From assembly GCF_002532045.1 (NCBI RefSeq), contig NZ_NWTG01000007.1, positions 186,001 to 250,000 of the forward strand: 64,000 bases of DNA. The letters are read 5' to 3'. Below, one piece after another: positions 24,989 through 33,485 of the stretch. Position 1 is the first letter of the stretch. Each line of letters begins with the position of its first letter. The notes under the pieces are model-generated. The model worked only from the letters and a program-made list of their open reading frames with translations, ran no database searches and had not been told where the DNA came from. The position numbers and the translations under genes were made by a program. Source of the stretch: Bradyrhizobium sp. C9 (GTDB lineage: Bacteria; Pseudomonadota; Alphaproteobacteria; Rhizobiales; Xanthobacteraceae).

Positions 24989-25300
24989 CTAGATCACGCT
25001 CGACGACGACCACATGTGCAGGATGATGATGGAGGGCCATGGCAGGACGAGCAAGAACAGGTGGACCGCCCGAAGCTCTCCGGCCTTTCTGACGAACAAC
25101 ATGACGAGGAAGAACCAGATGGCATAAAGGCCCAGCAGGAACGGGAGGCTTCGCCTTGCGGAGGGATCGGGCGCCATCCAGGGCAAGAGGTTGTGAAAAC
25201 CCATATAGACAAAGGCGTACGCCATCATGAGCGGAAACGATGCGCCAACGCCGATCGCGGCACCGCCAATCAGGGCGCCCAGCATCTTCAATTCTTTCAA
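24989..25300 (-). CDS. small polytopic membrane protein, about 103 aa
   Basis: Hydrophobic helices are seen in MLGALIGGAAIGVGASFPLM, SLPFLLGLYAIWFFLVMLFV and VHLFLLVLPWPSIIILHMW. TTG 25300 is preferred because GGGAG lies 6 bases before it; ATG 25285 is the alternative, and the longer reading to 25432 has an implausible leader. No family recognised. Stands alone, convergent with the 95-residue gene. Confidence 0.55.
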   Translation of the reverse strand: MKELKMLGALIGGAAIGVGASFPLMMAYAFVYMGFHNLLPWMAPDPSARRSLPFLLGLYAIWFFLVMLFVRKAGELRAVHLFLLVLPWPSIIILHMWSSSSVI

Positions 25301-26139
25301 GTGAGGCTCCCTCGGATGCAAATTGTCTTGGGTAGCGATCAGGGCAAGCGCTCTACCTAAACTGGATGCGTGTGCAAATCGATGACGGATTACGGCAAAT
25401 TGTCGAGGTCCGTCTTGGTTACAGGTGGACACCAGCCCAAGGCCGCCCCATTGCCGTTCGGGGCTCGTCAGTGCGGCGAGACGGCCTCGCCTCGTCAGTC
25501 CACTCCGGCCGCGTTGTTACTCGCCGGCAGTCGGCGGCAGCCGTTCCCGAAGCACTGCGATCTCGAGCATGACCGTGATGGCGATGGTCCTGAGACGCGC
25601 ATTCTCGGTCATTGTGTCGGCAAGCTGCGGGTGGGGTGCGACCGCATGCCGTGGCGTGGTCTGGGCGGGGTCTGGCGGGGTGGGGCGTGTCGGGGTCACG
25701 GGCTAGCTCTTGCCGGCGGTCAAGGCGCGCAGCCTGGGCAGCTGCGGAGTTTCAGGGCGGAATTGGCGTTCAAGCGCAGAACATCAGGATAACGTCCGCT
25801 TGCTTACAGGAAGCTGACGCGTGGCAATTTATTGCTGTTTGTGTCTGCCGATGTCGCTTGGGAGGCATGAGGCCTTGGTATTGAGCTGCCCGACGACGCA
25901 GGCCCGCTTGCGAGAATGCGGATGCATGACTCACAGGCCGTGCTGCAAATTCGGTGTCGTCCCTGCCTGGTGCGCAGTTGCGCACGGGGGCAGGGACCCA
26001 TAACCACCGAAGGTCATTGTTGCGCGTTGCTGGCATGGCGAGCCCCGCCGACAACGCCCGCCACGGAGTATGGGTCCCTGCTTTCGCCGGGACGACAGGC
26101 GTGTATGCGGCAACTCGCGATGCGGAAAAGAGCCCTGGC
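25301..26139. other. 839-base stretch without a convincing gene
   Basis: Several open frames exist on both strands but none has a good start, ribosome site or protein-like composition. A minus-strand stretch ending at 25517 (TENARLRTIAITVMLEIAVL) has some helix-like character and might be a short gene or relic. The 141-bp repeat at 25956-26096 occupies the right end. Confidence 0.5.
25956..26096. repeat. second copy of the GTCGTCC...GGACGAC interspersed repeat
   Basis: Ends GTCGTCCCTGC and GCTTTCGCCGGGACGAC; core GGGACCCATAACCACCGAAG and TATGGGTCCCTGC match the copy at 5404-5537 (GGGACCCATAGCCACCAAA and ATGGGTCCTGGC). The terminal arms are less perfect here. An internal hairpin GTGCGCA-GTT-TGCGCAC-like element is also present. 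Confidence 0.65.
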
Positions 26140-26856
26140 TCAGCTGCTGCTCGTCGCGCCGCGCACCACCCGCTTGATCTTGTCGGTGGTGTAGGTCTGG
26201 CCGCCGATCGAGAGCAGCGGCGGCGAGGCGGTCAGGTCGACGGAGTCGACGACGCCCTGAATCTCGGTCGAGATGGCGAGGTCGTTGCCCTTGGAGTCCT
26301 TGCCGGTCGCGGTCAGCGTGTAAGTGCCGGCCGGCCATTGCGTGCCGTCATTGCCTTTGCCGTCCCAGACGAAGCTGGCGTTGCCCTGCTTCAGGTTGAA
26401 ATTGCCGGAATAGGCGGTCTGGCCGGACGCGCTCGTGATCGTGATGGTGGCGCTGGTGGCTTGCGGGGACACCAGATTCCAGGTCGCGGATTTGTTGAAC
26501 TGGGTCTTGCTGCCGTCGACCGCGACCGTGTTGCCGACATAGACCAGCGCCTGGGTCGACTGCGCGCTCTTCTCGATCGCGATCAGCTGCTTGAGCTGAT
26601 CGTTGGATTTCAGCTGCTGCTCGACGCCCGCGAACTGCACGAGCTGCTGGGTGAACTGGTTGGTGTCGAGCGGGTCGAGTGGGTTCTGGTGCTGCAACTG
26701 TGTGGTCAACAGTGTCAGGAAGGTCTGGAAATTGTCGGCGATGCCCTGCGACGAGGTCGTGAGGCCGCTGCCGGTGCTGCTGCTTCCGGAGCTCGTTCCG
26801 TTGCTGGTGCCCGGTGCTGAAACGACCGGCGTCGGCATGGTTGCATCGACTGCCAT
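26140..26856 (-). CDS. flgD: flagellar hook assembly scaffold protein FlgD
   Basis: A 238-residue hook-cap protein from ATG 26856 (GGGAG 6 bases upstream; the reading to 26958 runs into fliK). A Ser/Gly/Thr-rich N-terminus is followed by the FlgD signature FLTLLTTQLQHQNPLDPLDTNQFTQQLVQFAGVEQQLKSN, then the FLN-Ig domain with FVWDGKGNDGTQWPAGTYTL. It caps the growing hook outside the cell. It lies 10 bases after the fliK-like gene, as commonly seen. Confidence 0.93.
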   Translation of the reverse strand: MAVDATMPTPVVSAPGTSNGTSSGSSSTGSGLTTSSQGIADNFQTFLTLLTTQLQHQNPLDPLDTNQFTQQLVQFAGVEQQLKSNDQLKQLIAIEKSAQSTQALVYVGNTVAVDGSKTQFNKSATWNLVSPQATSATITITSASGQTAYSGNFNLKQGNASFVWDGKGNDGTQWPAGTYTLTATGKDSKGNDLAISTEIQGVVDSVDLTASPPLLSIGGQTYTTDKIKRVVRGATSSS

Positions 26857-26866
26857 GATGAACTCC

Positions 26867-28465
26867 CTACACTCTGATATCGACGCCGCCGAGGGCGCTG
26901 CTTGCACGGCCGTAAGAACGGCCTGCGACCGCGGCGGGAGCACTGTCCTCTTCGGCAACGATCAAACGATGAGCGTTCGGATTGGACTGGCCGTTGTTGT
27001 TCTGGCCCGACTGCGACTGGTCGCGCAGGCTGAACTGCAATCCGCCATTGCCGGTCGACAAGCCGGCATTGTCGAGCGCGCGCTGCAGCTGGTTGGCGTC
27101 CTGGCGCAGCATCGACAGCGTTTCCGGCCGTTCGACGGTGAGATGCGAGGTCACCTGGCCGTTGCGATCGACATCGATGCGGACATCGATGCGGCCGAGC
27201 TCGGCGGGGTCGAGCCGGATCTCGAAGCGGCTCTTGCCGCTCTTGGCGGAGGCGGCGATCTGCATCGCAAGTCCGCTGAGCGGCACGGCGGCGGTTTGCG
27301 CGGCGTTGGTCACGGTCAATTGCGCGGTCGCAGACGGTGTCGTCTGGCTGGTCGGCAGTTGGGCCTGGAGTGCATTGGCCGCCTGCGCGCTGGGATCGGG
27401 TGTCGTGAGCTGGGCCTGCGCCGCCGCGTGGCTGCCGGCCGTCGGGGTCGGCGCGGCGTTGCCGTCGCCGCTGGCATCGGCCTTGATGGCATCGGCTGCG
27501 CCGTCGGCCGTGGCCTTTGCCTTGCCGGAAACAGCGGTTGGCTGCGTGGCTGCGGGAACGATGGTGGCCGGAGCGGCCTGAGCGGTGTTGGCGTTGCCCT
27601 GGGCCGCGCCGTCCTGGCCGGTCGGCGTTGTCGCGGTCGCGTCCGTTGCGGCCACCTGTGTCTTGGCTTGCGTCGTCGTCTTCGTGGCCGGCGTTCCGGC
27701 GGCGACGGTGGCGGCGAGTGTCGCATCGCCGGTCGCCGTCGCGGCGCCCGAGACCGTTGCCGCATCCGTCGTGATGACCTGTCCCTCGGTCTTGACGCCG
27801 GCCGCCTTGGCGACCTTGTCGGCATTCGCCGCGGTGGTCGCCGCCGTTGCGGTGTCGGCGCCGGCAGGCGCACCGCTGCCGGCCGCCGCACCAGTGCCGG
27901 CGATGGCGGAGCTTGCCGCGATGGCCGCAGCCGCGATCGCAAGCGGTGCCGCGGGTTGGCCGGATGGCGCGGTCGCCGTCGCTGCCGGGTCGGTCGCCGC
28001 TGCAGCGGCAACGGGGACGGCAACCACGGCGCTCGCCAAAGCCGCGTTGGCTGGATCCGGCTGCGCCACGGCTTGCGCCGTGGCCTTGTCGCCGGTGGAT
28101 TGCGTGTCGGTGCTCGATTTCGAGTCGTCGGATTTCGATTTCGACTTGGTCTTCGGCGGCGCGTCGCTGCCGCTATCGACCTTGTTGTCATCGCGCGAGC
28201 TGCCGGAATCCCGCGACGTCCGATCGGGGGCCGCGCTGGTGTCGCGGGAGCGTGCATCGGTCGTCGAGGACGAATCGTCGGACCGGCGCGCGGGCGCCGG
28301 CTGGGCGTCGTACCTGTTGTTGTCGCTCGTGGACGCAGTGTTGCTGTCGACCAGCGCGGCAAAGCCGTCGTTCCCCGCCTGCGAGGCGGGGTCGGGCCGC
28401 GCCGACCGTGTCGTCGAGCCCTGAAAAGACCGGCTTGCCAATGCTTCCGACGTCACGCTGACCAC
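26867..28465 (-). CDS. fliK: flagellar hook-length control protein FliK-like
   Basis: A 532-residue protein from GTG 28465 (GAGGG upstream); the reading to 28552 adds an unlikely leader. The first about 390 residues are low complexity, rich in Ala, Thr, Ser and Lys, as expected of the flexible ruler part. The C-terminal Flg_hook domain reads FEIRLDPAELGRIDVRIDVD, VTSHLTVERPETLSMLRQDANQLQRALDNAGL, which is diagnostic. It measures hook length and switches export to filament proteins. Followed by flgD. Confidence 0.88.
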   Translation of the reverse strand: MVSVTSEALASRSFQGSTTRSARPDPASQAGNDGFAALVDSNTASTSDNNRYDAQPAPARRSDDSSSTTDARSRDTSAAPDRTSRDSGSSRDDNKVDSGSDAPPKTKSKSKSDDSKSSTDTQSTGDKATAQAVAQPDPANAALASAVVAVPVAAAAATDPAATATAPSGQPAAPLAIAAAAIAASSAIAGTGAAAGSGAPAGADTATAATTAANADKVAKAAGVKTEGQVITTDAATVSGAATATGDATLAATVAAGTPATKTTTQAKTQVAATDATATTPTGQDGAAQGNANTAQAAPATIVPAATQPTAVSGKAKATADGAADAIKADASGDGNAAPTPTAGSHAAAQAQLTTPDPSAQAANALQAQLPTSQTTPSATAQLTVTNAAQTAAVPLSGLAMQIAASAKSGKSRFEIRLDPAELGRIDVRIDVDRNGQVTSHLTVERPETLSMLRQDANQLQRALDNAGLSTGNGGLQFSLRDQSQSGQNNNGQSNPNAHRLIVAEEDSAPAAVAGRSYGRASSALGGVDIRV

Positions 28466-28802
28466 TGCCAACCCTCGCAAATGAGACTTCCGGCGTTTTG
28501 TCAGCAAGGAGCGGGCCAACCATCGGTCGTAATAAATATATAACAATTTCAATTGCTTAATGGTCGTGCGCTCGGCCTGGAACAGGTTCCCGGCAGGCCC
28601 CGTTTTTGCCCGGCGGCAAGATTTGCCGTCCGCGCACGGCTGCTACGGATTCCGCCGGATTGCCTCGCCGGAATACGGCCTATATTAAAGGTGGCCTCCG
28701 ACGCGTCCCGAACCGACCGAACCGGCCTTGGACGCGTTCTAAGGCTTTCTGGACAAAGGCTTTTTCCAATTTCGTCGCGGAGCGCATAAGCTCGCCGCGA
28801 CA
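28466..28802. other. gene-free stretch between fliK and mnmA
   Basis: 337 bases containing the divergent promoters of the fliK-flgD and mnmA transcripts. The AT-rich patch around 28530-28562 (AATAAATATATAACAATTTC) is a likely promoter area. No further gene seen. Confidence 0.6.
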
Positions 28803-30020
28803 GTGACCAATGACCGCTTAGAGATGCTCAACAGTCTGGATCTTGAAGGCCGCCCTGAAGACACACGGATCGTCGTTGCCATGTCCGGCGGCGTCGACTC
28901 GTCGGTAACGGCTGCGCTGTTGAAGTCGCAGGGCTATGACGTGGTCGGGATCACGCTGCAGCTCTACGACCATGGTGCTGCGACCCATCGCAAGGGCGCC
29001 TGCTGCGCCGGCCGCGACATCCACGATGCGCGCAATGTCGCGGAGCGGATCGGCATTCCGCATTACGTGCTCGACTACGAAAGCCGCTTCAAGCAATCGG
29101 TGATCGACAATTTCGCCGACAGCTACGCGCTCGGCGAGACGCCGGTGCCATGCATCGAGTGCAACCGCTCGGTCAAGTTTCGCGACCTGCTCTCGACCGC
29201 CCGCGAGCTCGGCGCCCAGGCGCTGGCCACCGGACACTATGTCGCCTCGCGCCGGCTTGCCGATGGATCGCGCTCGCTCATCTGCGCGGCGGATGCCGAT
29301 CGCGACCAGAGCTATTTCCTGTTCGCGACGACGCGCGAGCAGCTCGACTTCCTGCGCTTCCCGCTCGGCGACATGACCAAGCCGCAGACCCGCGAGCTGG
29401 CGCGGCGCTTCGACCTCGAGGTCGCCGACAAGCAGGACAGCCAGGACATCTGCTTCGTGCCGACCGGCCGCTACACCGACATCATCGGACGGCTGAAGCC
29501 GAATGCGATCGCGCCGGGCGACGTCGTCGATCTCGCCGGCAATGTCATCGGCCAGCACCAGGGCATCGTTCATTTCACCGTCGGCCAGCGCAAGGGCCTC
29601 GGCATCGCATCAAGCCATCCGCTCTATGTTGTCAAGCTCGATGCGGCGACGCGCCGGGTCGTGGTCGGGCCGCGCGAGGCGCTGCGGATGGATCGCATCG
29701 CGCTGCGCGACGTCAACTGGATCGGCGGTGGTGCGCTGGACCGCGTGATCGGCGAGGGCATCGAGATTTATGTCCGCGTGCGTTCGACGCGTGCGCCGCA
29801 GCCGGCATGGCTGCGCGCCGTCGATGGCGGCTATGAGGTCGAGCTCGTCGCCGGCGAGGAGGGCGTGTCGCCCGGCCAGGCCTGCGTGTTCTACGACGCG
29901 CCTTCCGGGCAGGCGCGTGTACTCGGCGGCGGCTTCATCAGGAGTGCGAGCGCGAGCCGCGTCGCGCGGGCCGCGACGCAGGATGCGATGGCGCCGCTCG
30001 CGGAAGCGGTTCGCGGCTAG
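28803..30020 (+). CDS. mnmA: tRNA-specific 2-thiouridylase MnmA
   Basis: A 405-residue enzyme that makes 2-thiouridine at the wobble base of tRNA for Lys, Glu and Gln. The PP-loop SGGVDSS is at residues 28-34, the catalytic cysteine Cys120 in CIECNRSVKF and the second cysteine Cys217 in QDSQDICFVP are present, and the C-terminal GQRKGLGI tRNA-recognition region is intact. The start is GTG 28803 or ATG 28824. Full length; followed after 25 bases by the methyltransferase gene. Confidence 0.95.
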   Translation: MTNDRLEMLNSLDLEGRPEDTRIVVAMSGGVDSSVTAALLKSQGYDVVGITLQLYDHGAATHRKGACCAGRDIHDARNVAERIGIPHYVLDYESRFKQSVIDNFADSYALGETPVPCIECNRSVKFRDLLSTARELGAQALATGHYVASRRLADGSRSLICAADADRDQSYFLFATTREQLDFLRFPLGDMTKPQTRELARRFDLEVADKQDSQDICFVPTGRYTDIIGRLKPNAIAPGDVVDLAGNVIGQHQGIVHFTVGQRKGLGIASSHPLYVVKLDAATRRVVVGPREALRMDRIALRDVNWIGGGALDRVIGEGIEIYVRVRSTRAPQPAWLRAVDGGYEVELVAGEEGVSPGQACVFYDAPSGQARVLGGGFIRSASASRVARAATQDAMAPLAEAVRG

Positions 30021-30045
30021 ATAGAAGAAGCATCGGGGCAGGGGA

Positions 30046-30684
30046 ATGGCTGGGGACATCGACCGCGAGGGGGTCGAAAAGGCGTATGGCCGCTGGGCAC
30101 CGATCTACGATCTGGTGTTCGGCAAGGTGTTCGATCAGGGCCGTCAGTCGACGATCGCGGAAGCCGACCGGATCGGCGGACGCGTGCTCGATGTCGGCGT
30201 CGGCACCGGGCTGTCGCTGTCGGAATATGCGCGCACCACAAGACTGTGCGGCGTCGATATTTCCGAGCCGATGCTGCGGCGGGCGCTCAAGCGCGTGCGC
30301 GCGCTGGGCCTCAGCAATGTCGAGACGCTGGCGGTGATGGACGCCAAGAACCTCGCATTCCCGGATTCGTTCTTCGACGCGGTGGTCGCGCAATACGTCA
30401 TCACCGCGGTGCCGGATCCCGAGGCGACGCTCGATGATTTCATTCGTGTGCTGAAGCCGGGTGGCGAGCTGATCCTGGTCAACCACATCGGCGCCGAGAG
30501 CGGCCCGCGCCGCATCTTCGAGCTCGCCTTCGCGCCGCTGGCGCGGCGGCTCGGCTGGCGTCCGGAATTTCCGTGGGAGCGGTTGACCAACTGGGCCGCC
30601 AAGCATGGCGGCGTCAGCCTTGCGGAACGCCGGCCGATGCCACCGATGGGGCATTTCTCGCTGATCCGCTTCCGCAAATCGTGA
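30046..30684 (+). CDS. pmtA: phosphatidylethanolamine N-methyltransferase, PmtA type
   Basis: A 212-residue class I SAM methyltransferase that closely follows the rhizobial PmtA pattern: KAYGRWAPIYDLVFGKVFDQ, motif I VLDVGVGTGLSL, GVDISEPMLRRA, DAKNLAFPDSFFDAVVAQYVITAVPDPEATLDDFIRVLKPGGELILVNH and the C-terminal RRPMPPMGHFSLIRFRK. Such enzymes make phosphatidylcholine from phosphatidylethanolamine at the inner membrane. GGGGCAGGGGA precedes the ATG. Bradyrhizobium usually has several Pmt enzymes, so its share of the pathway is uncertain. Confidence 0.88.
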   Translation: MAGDIDREGVEKAYGRWAPIYDLVFGKVFDQGRQSTIAEADRIGGRVLDVGVGTGLSLSEYARTTRLCGVDISEPMLRRALKRVRALGLSNVETLAVMDAKNLAFPDSFFDAVVAQYVITAVPDPEATLDDFIRVLKPGGELILVNHIGAESGPRRIFELAFAPLARRLGWRPEFPWERLTNWAAKHGGVSLAERRPMPPMGHFSLIRFRKS

Positions 30685-30737
30685 GGCTTGCTGCGATTTT
30701 GACGGGAACATCGGCGCGTCGTCGCGGTTTTCCCGCC

Positions 30738-31103
30738 ATGAGGATCAATCGAACACTCGCTTTGTCCGGGATCCTGATGCTGGCGCCCGTTGTGGCCGCT
30801 GCGCAGGCTCCGCCGACGCCTGCCACGCCGCCGGCACAGACCGCGCCGCCGGCGCCGCAGCGCGCCGCCGCGAATTGCGCGCCGCAGCAGCCTTCGCATC
30901 CGGGGGCTGCGGTGCCGGAGGGAACCACAACCGGGCAGGCCGGCCAGCCGCTAGGCGACAAACTCGCCAAATCCGACGGCGTGCTGTGTCCGCCGGCCGG
31001 CGTCGACCCCGAAATGCGTGCGCCGACCCCGCAAGGCGGCAACACGCCGGTGATTCCGCCGCCCGGCAGCCCCGGCGGCGACCCTTCGGTCCGGCCAAAA
31101 TAG
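30738..31103 (+). CDS. small exported Pro/Ala-rich protein
   Basis: A 121-residue protein with a Sec signal (MRINRTLALSGILMLAPVVA, cleavage near AAAQA). The mature part is Pro/Ala/Gly-rich and disordered, with two cysteines (NCAPQQP and VLCPPAGVDP) that could form one disulfide. Such proteins are common in Bradyrhizobium with no known role. Downstream is the promoter of tRNA-Met. Confidence 0.65.
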   Translation: MRINRTLALSGILMLAPVVAAAQAPPTPATPPAQTAPPAPQRAAANCAPQQPSHPGAAVPEGTTTGQAGQPLGDKLAKSDGVLCPPAGVDPEMRAPTPQGGNTPVIPPPGSPGGDPSVRPK

Positions 31104-31142
31104 CCCCTGTCTGCAATAGTTTGCGGTCTCGTCCGGGTTTGC

Positions 31143-31172
31143 TTGACAGGCGTGCGTGCCACTCTTTATATG
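31143..31172 (+). promoter_or_regulatory. sigma-70-type promoter of tRNA-Met
   Basis: TTGACA (31143-31148) and TATATG (31167-31172) with an 18-base spacer (or TTATAT, spacer 17), about 48 bases before the first tRNA base. A near-perfect -35 box upstream of a stable RNA gene is expected. Confidence 0.6.
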
Positions 31173-31219
31173 CCGCGCGTTCGCACCCGCGGCTTGCATG
31201 CCGCCGATCGCGAGCCCAT

Positions 31220-31296
31220 GGCGGGGTAGCTCAGCTGGTTAGAGCACGGGAATCATAATCCTGGGGTCGGGGGTTCGAGTCCCTCTCCCGCTACCA
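31220..31296 (+). tRNA. tRNA-Met (CAT)
   Basis: A complete 77-base cloverleaf: acceptor GGCGGGG pairing with TCCCGCT (two G-U pairs), D arm GCTC...GAGC, anticodon stem CGGGA/TCCTG with loop ATCATAA (anticodon CAT), T arm GGGGG-TTCGAGT-CCCTC, and an encoded CCA. The GGTTAGAGC and TAATCCTGGGGTC layout is that of elongator tRNA-Met; tRNA-Ile2 with a modified CAT is the alternative. The 3' half served as an attachment site (see the recombinase remnant). Confidence 0.93.
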
Positions 31297-31616
31297 TCTC
31301 TCCCCACACTCCTTGACGCGGTTGGGATAAGCCTGCTCCCCCAGCAGGGCGTTTAGCCGAGCTGCGATCTCCGCGATTACATCGGCTGCCTGCGCTGATC
31401 TCGGAAGACGGTGACGGTCTCGACGAACTCTCTGATGGCTTCGGCGGCCTCTCCATCGCCCGCGCCGACACCTTTCGCTAGCGCTTCCTCAAGCCGGCCG
31501 AATTGCTCCTCATATCGCTTGAGGATCGCCGGATGCAGTGCAGCTTGCTTTGTGGCCGGCGACGCCGCGGGCAGGTGGTGAGCCGCGTCTAGAACCGCAT
31601 TGGCGGTCGCGGACAC
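31253..31616 (-). pseudogene. frameshifted C-terminus of a serine site-specific recombinase integrated at tRNA-Met
   Basis: Three minus-strand frames together give one protein tail: first (31616-31377) LKRYEEQFGRLEEALAKGVG and AAEAIREFVETVTVFRDQRR, then in another frame DVIAEIAARLNALLGEQAYP-NRVKECGERW, then in a third frame WGEMVAGEGLEPPTPGL, whose last 14 residues are encoded by the reverse complement of the tRNA-Met 3' end. Intact large serine recombinases of rhizobia end in just this way. At least two frameshifts and the missing catalytic part show it is dead. Confidence 0.72.
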
Positions 31617-31694
31617 TCATGTAGGGTCTTGGTTGAATTTGTGCGCCTCCCTCGGCGTTGGGACGGCGATGCGCAACTACTTCACGCGGACTAT

Positions 31695-32684
31695 CTAAGC
31701 TGGCGCAGCTTCAGCTTCGGCTGACCATCGCCGAGCCAGTCTACTTCCGAGGTGGATTGATGGTCGCTCGATCATCTTCCAGGTGATCCGGGATACGAAA
31801 ACGACAAGGAAGATGCAAGCAAACCGGATTGGCTCCAAGCTCCATAGTGGAACGTGTGTTACCATCTTGCTCGTGACCGCCGAGCAGCCCCAAAAGATGA
31901 TCGGGTGTATCAGGTAGATTGAGTACGATTGATCGCCTGTTCGTACCAGCCATTGCGTGAGAGGGCCCGTTTTCAGGTTAGCGAAGCCAACGATAGTCAA
32001 GAACAGCGCCGGGGCGACCCACAGGCGCGACAAATAGTAAAACAGGGCGCAGAGCGTGATCAGGCCAACGGCTATCGGCAGGAGCGATCCCATCCACCTC
32101 AGTTTGGGCCAGAGGATATAAGCAAGAATGCCCGCAGCAAATTCGAGGTGGAAAGCTGCAAGCTTGGAGACGTACCACGGGCCATACTCCCGCAGGGCGA
32201 ATGACGCTATCAGCGCTACGATGACCCCAGGAAGTCGAACCAACGGAAACAGTATCGTTACCAGGGCGTAGAACGCCATTTCATGTTGGAGTGTCCATCC
32301 GATGCCATAGAAGGGCAGCTCCTTGGTCGGCAACAGAGTCGCTGAATAGAGGAAATAGGTCGGCGTCTCGTAGTTCTGCCAACCGCGCCAAATCGCAGCC
32401 AAAATTGCAAAGGTCGCGAGACAGAACAGCCAAAGAGGGTAGATGCGTAAGACCCTCTTGGTTAGAAACTCGATGGGAGAAAAGGTCTTCTTAGTTGCGA
32501 TCATGCAGATGACAAAGCCGCTGATCGCAAAGAAGAGATCAACGCCGAGTTCTCCGAATTTCGCAAGGGGGGCAATTGGGTAGGCGGCGTTTTCCGGGAA
32601 ACGGACCAGCGCTAGCCAAGAGTGGAAGTAGAGAACGCTGAGCGCCGCGACCGCTCTTCCAATCTGAATTCCATCGAGCCTCAT
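31695..32684 (-). CDS. acyltransferase family 3 (OafA/NodX-like) membrane protein
   Basis: A 329-residue polytopic O-acyltransferase from ATG 32684 (MRLDGIQIGRAVAALSVLYF); a longer reading to 32816 has a doubtful leader. The catalytic-type motif is H in LYFHSWLAL, with GELGVDLFFAISGFVICMIA, KRVLRIYPLWLF and WTLQHEMAFYALVTILFPL typical of the family, and about ten membrane helices. It would acylate a sugar on surface polysaccharide or lipid; target unknown. Base composition is visibly poorer in G+C (around one half) than neighbours and it lies beside a decayed recombinase, so horizontal origin is likely. Confidence 0.86.
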   Translation of the reverse strand: MRLDGIQIGRAVAALSVLYFHSWLALVRFPENAAYPIAPLAKFGELGVDLFFAISGFVICMIATKKTFSPIEFLTKRVLRIYPLWLFCLATFAILAAIWRGWQNYETPTYFLYSATLLPTKELPFYGIGWTLQHEMAFYALVTILFPLVRLPGVIVALIASFALREYGPWYVSKLAAFHLEFAAGILAYILWPKLRWMGSLLPIAVGLITLCALFYYLSRLWVAPALFLTIVGFANLKTGPLTQWLVRTGDQSYSIYLIHPIIFWGCSAVTSKMVTHVPLWSLEPIRFACIFLVVFVSRITWKMIERPSIHLGSRLARRWSAEAEAAPA

Positions 32685-32812
32685 GGATGGCTTAGTACAG
32701 CCACAACCAAGCCGCGTAAATAGTTGTGCGTTGCGACTAAGGATCACGTGACGAAAAATTCCACTAACTGTGCCGCGGGAGCCCTTTCCGAGGGCGCCAT
32801 CCGCGATGGCCA

Positions 32813-32925
32813 TCACCGGAAACGAGCAGCGATGGCCCAGTTACTCGGCGCCACGTCGCCCGAGCCGACGGCGTTGACGCGAATGCCGTGTTCGGTGACT
32901 TCGAGCGCCAGCGTCCGCGTCACCT
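32813..32925 (-). pseudogene. short-chain dehydrogenase fragment
   Basis: Minus-strand reading from about 32925 to the TGA at 32813-32815 gives VTRTLALEVTEHGIRVNAVG then SGDVAPSNWAIAARFR. The phrase LALE-x2-x2-GIRVNAVxxGDV is the conserved segment just after the YxxxK active site of classical SDR enzymes. No Rossmann start, active site or C-terminus is present. It is a relic beside the integrated element. Confidence 0.5.
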
Positions 32926-32975
32926 TCCTACCGCGTGAAGTGCCGATATGATCGCCAATCGTCGGCCACGCTCGG

Positions 32976-33485
32976 CTACGCTGGCGCGAGTGCCGGGACA
33001 GGCAGGGCGGTCACCGACTTGATCTTTTCCATCGCGAAGCGCGAGGTCACATTCCTCAATGCAATCGCGCCGATCAGCTTCTTGTAGAACAAATCATAGC
33101 TCTGCATATCGGCGACGACCACACGCAGGACGTAGTCGATGTCGCCGGCCATGCGGTAAAACTCGATCACCTCGGGCATCGCGCTGACGACCGACGCAAA
33201 TCTCCTCAGCCACGTGTCGGAGTGGTCGTCGCTCTCGACGGACACGAAGACCGACAGACCCAGGCCGATCTTGTTCTGGTCGACGAGAGCGACCTTGCCG
33301 GTGATGACGCCCTCGTTCTCCAGACGCTGCACGCGCTTCCAGCAAGGGGTCGAGGAAAGTCCAACGCGCTCGCCGATCTCGGCGACCGATAGCGATGCGT
33401 CTTCCTGGAGAACCCGCAGGATCTTGCGATCAATCGCATCGAGGCGACGGGGCGCGACCGCCGAAAGCGTTTGGATGTCGGTCAT
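32976..33485 (-). CDS. Lrp/AsnC-family transcriptional regulator
   Basis: A 169-residue regulator with an N-terminal helix-turn-helix (LDAIDRKILRVLQEDASLSV, AEIGERVGLSSTPCWKRVQRLENEGVI) and the C-terminal RAM ligand/oligomer domain (ALVDQNKIGLGLSVFVSVES, VIEFYRMAGDIDYVLRVVVADMQSYDLFYKKLI). Such proteins sense amino acids. No adjacent amino-acid gene is clear; the neighbours are the decayed element and a sugar-transport operon. The target is unknown. Confidence 0.92.
   Translation of the reverse strand: MTDIQTLSAVAPRRLDAIDRKILRVLQEDASLSVAEIGERVGLSSTPCWKRVQRLENEGVITGKVALVDQNKIGLGLSVFVSVESDDHSDTWLRRFASVVSAMPEVIEFYRMAGDIDYVLRVVVADMQSYDLFYKKLIGAIALRNVTSRFAMEKIKSVTALPVPALAPA

Noticed and set aside
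25517..25699. Minus-strand 60-codon frame ending with a helix-like stretch
   Set aside because: Pro/Thr-rich first half and no ribosome site; possibly a relic but not supportable as a gene.
25370..25792. 140-codon plus-strand ORF
   Set aside because: No ribosome site, no recognisable domain, low-complexity Gly/Arg-rich C-terminal part.
32724..32951. 75-codon plus-strand ORF
   Set aside because: It is antisense to the short-chain dehydrogenase relic and has no protein-like features.
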